Assembly (NCBI GenBank): GCA_009667805.1
Contig: CM019065.1
Coordinates: forward strand, 148,774,101-148,838,100
Length of the DNA: 64,000 bases
Source: Leptobrachium leishanense
Taxonomy: Eukaryota; Chordata; Amphibia; Anura; Megophryidae
Direction: 5' to 3'
Positions 55,262 through 64,000 of the stretch are shown piece by piece. The translations under genes and the position numbers were made by a program. Within the stretch, counting starts at the first letter, position 1. Every line of letters begins with the position of its first letter. The notes beneath the pieces were generated by a model that did not search any database, was not told the DNA's origin, and saw nothing but the letters and a program-made list of their open reading frames with translations.

Positions 55262-55556
55262 CTGCTATCACTGCAGAATAATGGGCTTTCCACGTAATAA
55301 GCAAAACTAAAATCCTGGAAATTAATGTTTCTTGCAAGGACTGACATGCAATGCTTTCGCATTGTGTGACGGGTTATTTCAGTATGGTAAAATGGATGAA
55401 TTAATTACTGTTAGATTAGGGTTTAAAAATTAGGGTTAAAACACACAATAATCCACTTGTCCTTGGTGCTGAAATAGGTTTCAGCACCAAGGACAGCACC
55501 TGCCAAACACAGCCCGACTGAAGGAAAGAAAAAAAAATGTTGCGTTCAGAAAAGAG

Positions 55557-56607
55557 ATGGGCTGAAACAACTAATTGATTAATCAACAACTAATTGACAA
55601 TGAGAATAATCGATAATGAAAATAGTTGTCAACTAATCGGCTGTCAATTAATCTATATGTGTACAGGACACACTGTTTAGAATCAGACAGAGTTAAAAGT
55701 TTATATCCTCAGGCTGCACATTGGAGTTGATTGCAGAAGATGTGTCGCTGCTTTACTCCGTATAATTTAGTTCTAGGGTTAGGTCAAACATAACCCAGTT
55801 TGGTATTACGCCAGTATTTTATCCTTACTTGGAACTGGGTGTCCTGTGCCACCACGTCACACTCCCTGTCTCTCTCCGGTCTGCTCCATTTGCCCAAACT
55901 ACCTCTCACACCCTGATTTGGTCCCGTGCCTAAACTCACCCCCCCCCCAGTTTGTTCAAGAATTTATTTTAAAAAGGCACTCTATGCACCCTGACTACGT
56001 TTGCATATTAAAGTGGTAAGGCTTTGTGGAATTCCCCCCCCCCCTTCATCTCATTTCGCATGCTGACATTATCCTGTCTGAGCGCTCGTAGCAGCAATAA
56101 AACAGACATGGGCTAGAGCTGAATATACCAATCCTTTCCCAGACTTGGGAAAGAGACAATGGGAGGAGAGCAAGTGCAGGATCACAGGGTCTAAAGTGAT
56201 GAATGCACACTCAAACTTGCGGGGTTTCATGCAAGAATTTCAAGAAACACAAGGATCTCACTGATCCTATGCAAACTACAGTGTATAAATGAATAAAAAA
56301 ATCCAAGTTTATTAATGCATGAAAGACAACACATACCATAAAGCTGCGCACGCCCATCAAACCATTACTTTGACCATGCACGTGTGTACCTTATGTGCAA
56401 AAAGTAAGCAAGGTACACAAGCTACACGATTTGCGTAATGTATGTACAAAAGTTATTTACACTGAGAAAATAAGATACATAAGAAGATAAAATGCACAAG
56501 AAAATAAGATATTTTTTTTTATCCAATGAATCAAAAAAAAATATATAAATAAATAAATAAATCGGCCAACTAATCAATTATGGAAATAATTATTACTAGC
56601 AGCCCTA
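55557..56607. mobile_element. Non-autonomous hAT (family H), copy 2
   Basis: Ends gggctgaaacaactaattga and ctagcagcccta, with an 8-bp duplication gaaaagag (55549-55556, 56608-56615). The body matches 42743-44093 (taatcgataatgaaaatagt; cacactgttt; accctgac). Confidence 0.87.
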
Positions 56608-57113
56608 GAAAAGAGCCTCGTCATTTTAAAATAAATGGAAACCCAAAAATTTCACCCAAAGAAAAACCAAAAAAAAAAACCTCCAAAAAATCTAAAATAA
56701 ATAAAAAGGCTTTTTGCTGCACATGAAAAGAAAAAACGATTGAATAAATATTTAATAAAAACTGGGATTTTTTTTTTTACATTGAAACCTATGGGATTCA
56801 TCTGTTTAAATCTGTCGAACGAAACCACCGAAAACCGGGGCATTTCAATGATATTTCGGCATTCTCTGAATAGATTAACCATTAGTTCTCTATGGGGAAT
56901 TTCACTGCTGCCGAATCGCACCATGGCGCTGTCCATGGCCTGTGGTGCTGAATAATACAGATTCAGCACCACAGCCAATGGACAGGGACTCAATGCTGAG
57001 TCTAAGTGAAATGGTATAACTAATCGATTCATAAAAACTAAATCAATGCGTTCTATACAGTTTCGTTCTGTGACAACATGTGCGACACACACAGCGTCTG
57101 GCGCAGGAAAAAG

Positions 57114-57142
57114 ATGGCAGACGAGAAGGCAGCGGAGGAGAG
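57114..57142 (+). other. Exon-like start codon and splice donor
   Basis: ATG opens MADEKAAEE and is followed by AG|gtgagtat, a consensus donor, in a CpG-richer stretch. It looks like a first coding exon of a plus-strand gene or of a captured gene fragment. Flanking taatcg-rich sequence and cagccctag at 57354 suggest it sits inside a hAT-like repeat. No downstream exon was found. Confidence 0.3.
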
Positions 57143-57678
57143 GTGAGTATGGTGCTGCCTGTCTCGGTCCAGCCTCGGACCCAGCCAAACCCCAGCAGGA
57201 CCCAGACCCCAGGCACACACCAGGCCCCAAACAAGACCCAGGGCCAAGACCCCAAGACGATCAGCTAAAAGTAGTTGGATCTGTATGTGCGTTATAATTA
57301 ATCAATTTGAAAAAAAATTAGATTAATCGAACTTGAAAATTTTAATCCGTACCAGCCCTAGTTTACAGTGTTCTAAAATGGACGGCAAATGTCCAAGAGG
57401 GATGATAGTTTAACATATAACAAAAAGCAGAAGTGGTGCCACTTAAGGCCGAATGCACACGCACTTACCAGCACCCGTCGCAGCCATGTGACGCTGCGAC
57501 GGGCCGGTCACACGCTTCTGCGCGCGCAGCAAGCAACCGCCTAGAAAGCCTCCACGTCGATGCGCTAGGATGCGTGTCGACGGGGCTGCAAAACGCAATC
57601 CTCCATAGAAGTGGGGGGGGGGTGTCGAGTGGAAGGAACGTCCACTCTCACGGATGTTCCTTCCACTCGAGTTTGCCT

Positions 57679-58077
57679 TAGAGGTTATTCACAAAGCACC
57701 AGCATTGTAAACACCAGCAAAAATTACGGATATTCCAGCACCGACATTACAACCAGAGAAGCTTACTTTCAAGAGGAATCGAACGAAAAGTTGACAAGGA
57801 AAAGGATTGATATCATTCATTCCACATCTGAGTATTACCACAATACGTCGGTGTTTGCCAGTATTGCAGGGTTGACAAGTACCAGAATGTCACAAAACCT
57901 TTTTGGATTTAGGTTTTGTGACATGCTGGTACTTGTCAACCCTGCAATACTGGCAAACACCGGCGTTTTGTGAATAACCCCTTCTGTGTTTTACATTGTG
58001 GTAATACTCGGATGTGGAATGAATGATATCAATCCTTTTCCTTGTCAACTTTTCATCCGATTCCTCTTGAAAATATC
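57679..58077. mobile_element. Nested foldback element
   Basis: Inner hairpin 57849-57963 has arms of about 50 bases (cggtgtttgccagtattgca and complement). Outer arms of about 75 bases pair 57768-57845 with 57990-58072 (gaaaaggattgatatcattc type). A third pair, gttattcacaaagc and gtgaataac, brackets 57684-57980. Confidence 0.8.
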
Positions 58078-58080
58078 CTT

Positions 58081-58415
58081 GCCCACCTGTGGGGCTTACG
58101 TCATGTAAGGGGAAAAAAAAAAAATCAGAGAAAGGTACTGAGGTTGTGGGGAGAGAAGAAAAGAGGACAGCTAAAACTAAACTTTTATTGATAATACTGC
58201 ATAAAATAACCTATAGACAAAGAATAACCAAAAACACACAGGATCCCAAGAGAGTTCAAGGAGGCACTTCAGCTTTATATCAAAAATCTGGTGTCCATAA
58301 CCAGAAAGTATTGTGATGTAGCAAGGGGTTAGAGATGCTAGCAGCAGTCACACACATTTATTTACAAGCTCTCAAAAGAGTTCCTGGGATCCCATATGGA
58401 CCATGTATACCTATG
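58081..58415. other. Unassigned upstream sequence
   Basis: A-rich plus strand; no gene or element recognised. Confidence 0.45.
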
Positions 58416-58417
58416 TA

Positions 58418-58848
<431 letters not shown>

Positions 58849-58902
58849 CTAGTCCCGGTGACGGAAAGTTTGGATTTTAATAAGGACTCGGATGCGAGTA
58901 TT

Positions 58903-59065
58903 TGCAATCTCTTTCTTTATTACTCCTATAGCAGTAAAGAAGAGTGATAACAAGAACCAGAAAAAAACATGTCAAACCCCCAACGTGGGGTAACCCTCCT
59001 CTTAGTAAGTCCAGCCCCCTAGTCTATAAACAGTCTGAGCTGGAGCAGTGACGCCCTCTTTCTTC
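58903..59065 (-). repeat. DIRS copy 2 right inverted terminal repeat
   Basis: Starts tgcaatctctttctttatta on the plus strand and ends near gacgccctctttcttc; same sequence as 25371-25534 with several changes. Confidence 0.9.
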
Positions 59066-59340
59066 ATGCGACTGGAACCACAAGATCAGGGAACAGGTAA
59101 CGGTAGATCCATCCGGAAAACACGACAATCCCGTGGGTACTCATAATCCACAGGCCATCAATTCGCTGTAAGAAGAACAGAAACACGAAGGCAGGCATTA
59201 GGAAAGGAACAACACCGAACCCTCGGTTTCCCTCCTCCCAAGCAACAGGAGGACAACCCACATCAAAACCATGCGCTGCGCATAGATACAAACACCCTGG
59301 CCGGTCTAGAACACACCCCCCTCAGGGCGGGAGTGGTGGG

Positions 59341-59441
59341 AAATACTCGCCTCCGAGTCCTTATTAAAATCCAAACTTTCTGTCACCGGGACTAGGAAAA
59401 TTTGGGAATTTTAAGGCAGGCCTCGGAGGCTTCATATTTGC
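59341..59441 (-). repeat. DIRS copy 2 internal complementary region, intact
   Basis: Includes the single cctccgag (59350-59357) that is duplicated around the hAT in copy 1. Complementary to the element's outer ends. Confidence 0.88.
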
Positions 59442-59445
59442 ACGT

Positions 59446-60541
59446 TCAACGCATCAGTGCCTGTGACCAATGAGAGACCGGCTTAAAATAAAACGTACGA
59501 AAAGTAGATTCACGCGACCAAGCCGCCGACTTCATAATGTCCTCCAGGCGACAACCCGCCATAAAAGCATTAGAAGCCGCAGCACTACGGATGGAATGAG
59601 CGCCGAAGCGCGAAATATCAACCCCAGCAAGATCCAACAGCCAACGAGCCCACCGAGCCAGAGTTGGTGAACTAACAGGGTTATGAGGAACCCGGAATGA
59701 AACAAACAACGGGGACCCAGGTAGGGGACGCAGAGCCAATGTACGGCTTTCATATTCCTGAAGGCAAAGAACAGGACACAACTCAGGTATCAATGGAAAA
59801 GCTGGAAAAAACACAGTACGAATCGCCGTCTTAGTACGTCTCGAGACGTCGAAACAAACGCCGTCCGGCGAAAAAGAACGGACGCCAAAATCCAGCGCCC
59901 TGACATCCTCGACCCGCTTACAGGAGATGAGACAAAACAAAACTAATAATTTAGCTGACAACTGGCGCAGTGACAATGAGGCATTGCATGGCCACGTGCA
60001 AAGGAAATTCACTACAAGAGTCACATCCCACGTAGAAGAGTAGCGGGGAGTCGGAGGACGAGACAGCCGGACTCCTTTAAGAAGACGACAAACCAGAGGG
60101 TGCCTACCCAGGGGAGAGTTATCAAAACCTAGATGGCCTGCCGACAAAGCCGACCGGTACACATTTATGGTACGAAAGGCCAATCCCGAATCAAACAAGG
60201 AGGATAGAAAATCCAGAACCGAATTCAGGAGGGGCAGAAGTGGAATACTCACCCCTTCGCAAACACCAGCCGTGCCAAGCTGTCCAGGCCGAGCGGTAGG
60301 CTCCTCTCGTGCCTGGAGCCCAAGCGTGCTGGAGCAATTCCTCAGTTCTTGGCGAAATGCCTGTGGCCCGCCATGAGAACCGGAAATCAACCAGACCACA
60401 AGGGATAATCGACCGTCCCGCAATAATGGGTGAGGGAGGCCGTCCAGACCCGTCAGCAGAGACGGCGAGGTCAGGATCCCCCTGGGCGGGGTCAGGGAGT
60501 ATTTCAACAGAAGGGGAAACCATGGTTGGGACCGCCATCAC
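59446..60541 (-). pseudogene. DIRS tyrosine recombinase, copy 2, frameshifted
   Basis: The N-terminal part lies in one frame (60191-60541: [20 protein letters not shown]) and the catalytic part in another (from about 60230 to 59446: [33 protein letters not shown]). Arg, HxxR and Tyr residues are kept. Because of the indel the catalytic half is in frame with the tail of the RT ORF instead. Confidence 0.87.
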
Positions 60542-62300
60542 GGTGTCACCAAAACCAATTCCGCTTCGACGTCACAGAGACGCCTCAAAACGCGTAATAA
60601 CAGTTGAAACGGAGGGAAGGCGTAAAGACGGCCCTCCGGCCACACCTGGACGAAGGCGTCCGTGCCTTCTGCCTCCGGATCTGGCCTCCAACTGTAAAAC
60701 TTCGGTAACTGCCGATTCAGTCTGGAAGCGAACAGATCCATCTGGAGAGGACCCCACAACCCGTTGACGATGGCAAATACCGATGCGCCAGACGCCAATC
60801 CCCCGAGTCCGTCAGATGGTGTGAATTCCAGTCCGCCACTGTATTGGCGAGACCTGGAAGATACTGAGCCACCACAAACAGACCGCGGGGAAGACAGAAA
60901 TCCCACAGCTCGGCAGCCGCCGACGTCAGAGCCACTGAACGAGCTCCCCCTAGGGCATTGATATACCTGACAGCCGACAGGTTGTCCAGCTTCAGGAGGA
61001 TACAGCGGTGATCGGTCTCCCAGGAGAAACATTTCAGGGCGAAAAACGCCACCATAAGTTCCAGAACATTGATGTGGAGGCCTTAACTCCTGGATCGACC
61101 AACCACCTCCTGTCTCCATCTCGGCGCACCGTGCCCCCCAACCCGAACGACTCGCGTCGGATTCTATGGTCAACGACGGTACGGGGAATCGCACTGGGCG
61201 AGCATTCCACCGAGACCAGTCCGTTAGCCACCATGTCAGATTCGTCTTCGCATCGTCCGAGAGGGGAACCCTGCGGGAATAATCCGTCACCGATCGGAGA
61301 GAACGGGCCTTCAATCTCTGGAGGGCCCTGTAATGTAGAGGAGCCGGCAGAACCGCCAGACGAGTCGCCGCCAGGAGACCAATCACCCTCGCCAATTCCC
61401 TCAAGGTGGGCGAGTGATCCCTGAGGAGGGAGCGGACCTCCTTGCGAATGGAACTGATCTTGGGATTTGGGACGCTCAGAGTCATAGTGTGTGAGTCCAG
61501 GAGGAACCCCAGAAATTCCAGACAACGTGTAGGAATCAACAAAGACTTTTCCACATTGATCAGGAAACCCAGGTCCTGTAATAGGGATAGTGTCCACGAC
61601 AAGTGTAGTTGAAGGGAAACTGAGGAATCCGACATCAGTAGGATGTCGTCCAGGTAAATCACGAGTCGGACGCCCCTCACCCGGAGGGATTCTACAACCG
61701 GTTTCATAAGCTTCGTGAAGCACCACGGAGCGGATGAAAGGCCGAAAGGAAGGCACGCGAAGCGCCACATGCGGCCGCGCCATGGGAAGCACAGGTAATC
61801 TCTGGAAGCCGGCGCCATAGGGACGGTTCGGTACGCGTCTTTCAAGTCTAGTTTTACCAGCCAATCCTGCTCGTTGAGCAAATCCCTGAGGGTATGAAAC
61901 CCTTCCATTTGGAAATGGCGGTATGACACCCACAAGTTGAGTTCCCTGAGGTTTATGACAGGGCGTGTCCCGCCCCCTTTCTTCGCCACGAGGAACAAAT
62001 TGCTCACAAATTTGGGAGAATCCCAAGGGACCTCTTCTATGGCTCCCTTTGATGCCAGAGCCAAAATTTCGGTGTGAACTACAAGTTCCTGTTCCACGGA
62101 AAAACTTAGTGGTCGGGGTGGCGTGGATTGGTATGGAGGGACCGTTTCGAAGTCTATTTCGAACCCTCTGACCGCGGTGAGAACCCACGGGTCTGTAGTG
62201 ATCAACTCCCATTTTGGAAGAAAAAGCCGAATACGGCCCCCCACCCGAACAGATGAATGAGGAACAATAAAAGGAAGACTTACCAGTCTGTCGTCGAGCA
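60538..62300 (-). pseudogene. DIRS RT / RNase H / methylase-like ORF, copy 2
   Basis: RT blocks [79 protein letters not shown] and the YLDD site at 61645-61656 are all in frame. Near 61080 the frame shifts within RNase H (after ETGGGWSIQE) and returns near 60790 before [21 protein letters not shown] stop after LVLVTP at about 60538 truncates the last domain. The RT region here is cleaner than in copy 1. Confidence 0.88.
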
Positions 62301-63737
62301 CGAAATTGAGTTCTGCCGCCACGGAATCCGCGGCCTCTCCAGGCCTGAGCCCGGGCCGAGGATCCGTAAGCGGGAGGGCCAGAGTCGGTGGCATTAGAGG
62401 CCCGGAAGGATCCTCTAGTAATGCCCATAGATCCGGCGCGGCCGGTAGAGCGGCCCCTTCCTCTACCGGCCCTGTCGAAAACCTTTTTGGGAAATACTTT
62501 CTTAATGGCCGTCTCGACCTTATCCAGAGCGGTGAAAGCGCTGGTGTATGTGCCCATATTTTTGATAAAGCCATCCCCGAAGAGAAGGCCTTGAGCCTTG
62601 GCCCCTTTATATGCATGCGCTGAGTAAGGAGGATCCATTCTTAGGATCATAGACTTGCGTCTCTCAGCGGCCAAAGCCGCATTAGCACCGCCCAACAGGC
62701 ACAAGGAGCGTTGGATCCAGCCTGTGGCGTCTTCTAAATCCAAGGGGGTACCTTGTAAGCGAGCATCCTCCACCATGTCAAGGAGGTAAATCATCGGTGG
62801 TGCGACATCAAGCACCTTGTCTTCACAGACCCTGAAAGCCATATCCACCCCTTTCTTGGGAGACCATCCCTTGTTGGTCATGAATTTCACAAAATCCTCA
62901 TCCACCACCAGGGTGAGACAAGTTTTGCCCGCGGTGGTAGGGCGAGGACATTCCGCCCTCATATTCACCCTGGTCTCCTTATCCATGGGGAGCCGCATCT
63001 CTACATGAGGCATCGGGGACCATGCAGTAGAGCGTGGATGTAAGACCCCTGCCGGGGAAAACATTGGGCGGCCCTGAGGATCACATACAACCTCCTTGGC
63101 AGACAGTAAAGGCGGTGGGGGACTTTCCTCCTCGGCCAACATCATGTGGAGCATATAATTCAATAGCTCCATCATCCTCCCCATGCTCGGGTTCCTCACT
63201 CTCCGAGTCAGTGTTTCTGGGGAGTCGGCCAGAACCCGTAGGTAAAGGCCTATCTTTTGAGACCGCAACTAGTGCCCCACGGTCAGGGGCTCTCTTGTGC
63301 GAGGACACCTCGCCATCATCAGAAAGCAGAGTATCGGGGATGCCAGCCCCTCTTGGAGGATTATCAAGGTGCTTAGTCTTAGCACGTTTCTTAAGGCTAG
63401 TATGTTCAGAGCCAGAGGGTAACTCAGGGTCTTTTGGGGGTGGAGTAGGATCTACACCTGGAGCTGGGGGTACCGAGGTAATAGAAGCCACTGCCTCATC
63501 CATGGTCCTTCGGAAGGATTGAGAGAGCGTGGAGACAGCAGAGGACAGTGAGCGTGTGATGGATGCCTGCAGAGCCGCTTCCATGGCGGCAAACCGTGCC
63601 GCCGATTTCGATCGCTTTTTCGGAGGTGGGGGAGAGGCAAAAGCATCAGACAACTCCGATTGCCGGGAGCTGCCCGCGGAGTCTGATTCCCCTGCATGGG
63701 GAGATCGATCACCCCCTGGTGTGGTAAGGAGCGCCAT
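62200..63737 (-). pseudogene. DIRS gag-like ORF, copy 2, frameshifted
   Basis: Start codon at 63737 opens [20 protein letters not shown]; the frame is open to about 63110, where it shifts just before [20 protein letters not shown], then continues through [20 protein letters not shown] to the [16 protein letters not shown] tail. Copy 1 has the opposite pattern of damage, so the two together define the family's gag. The C-terminal limit is approximate. Confidence 0.83.
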
Positions 63738-64000
63738 GGATCCGGTCAGCAAGCTGAGTAAAAGGGAACAGGGAGTTGTGCGTGCGCGCGGAGATACACG
63801 CGGTCAGGTGGTGTCCCCAAAATGGCCACCGGGATCTCGTGCGCGTCTCCCGCGAGATCCCCGGCGGTCGCGAATGCTCCCAAGTGAGGACGGGGAAAAT
63901 CAGAGGTGCGGGTGTATGAACTAGCGGGTACTAGTTAACTCGGGGAGCCAAGTGCCTGCAGCATATATCGATTATATAACTGGCGGTAGAACGCACACAC

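Overview
The window is a piece of a repeat-rich vertebrate genome. Its mixture of DIRS tyrosine-recombinase retrotransposons, Penelope-like elements, Tc1-like elements, hAT elements and many TTAA or TWA miniature elements points to an anuran amphibian. The species cannot be named from sequence alone.

One host gene is visible, on the minus strand: KANSL3, the NSL3 subunit of the KAT8/MOF NSL histone acetyltransferase complex. I placed 21 coding exons by hand from splice consensus and unbroken reading phase, from the start codon at 52671 to the stop at 2035-2037. They give a predicted protein of 1,074 residues. It has a conserved N-terminal region (exons 1-5), a degenerate alpha/beta-hydrolase domain (exons 6-10), a charged linker (11-14) and a long Ser/Thr/Pro/Ala-rich C-terminal region (15-21). 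The first coding exon carries an upstream 3' splice site, so a non-coding 5' exon lies at higher coordinates, inside or beyond the window. The 3' UTR ends near 400 with a polyadenylation signal and a T-rich downstream element.

Everything else is intron, leader or transposon. 1-405: (AC)n and a LINE tail. 405-2034: 3' UTR with two tandem palindromic MITEs. 2.5-22 kb: introns with MITEs, a (CA)n tract, a 30-bp minisatellite and a retroposed segment with a 15-bp target duplication. 22-35 kb (intron 12): a three-level nest, in which a Penelope-like element (23.45-33.31 kb) is split by a DIRS element (25.34-32.46 kb), which is itself split by a non-autonomous hAT (30.36-31.94 kb). 35-41.6 kb: compact exons 4-12, a CR1/L2-type LINE fragment and a relic DIRS end. 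41.6-49.9 kb (intron 3): three hAT elements nearly back to back, another DIRS relic and an L2-type LINE. 50-52.7 kb: exons 1-2 and a Tc1/mariner MITE. 52.7-64 kb: upstream DNA with MITEs, foldback DNA and a Tc1 transposon cut by a second DIRS copy (minus strand) that runs off the window end.

The two DIRS copies are close relatives and explain each other. Copy 2 shows the empty site of the hAT in copy 1, and both joined their targets at an AATT. Both have frameshifts or stops at different places, so neither looks autonomous. No bacterial-type operon, CRISPR array, rRNA or tRNA gene was found.
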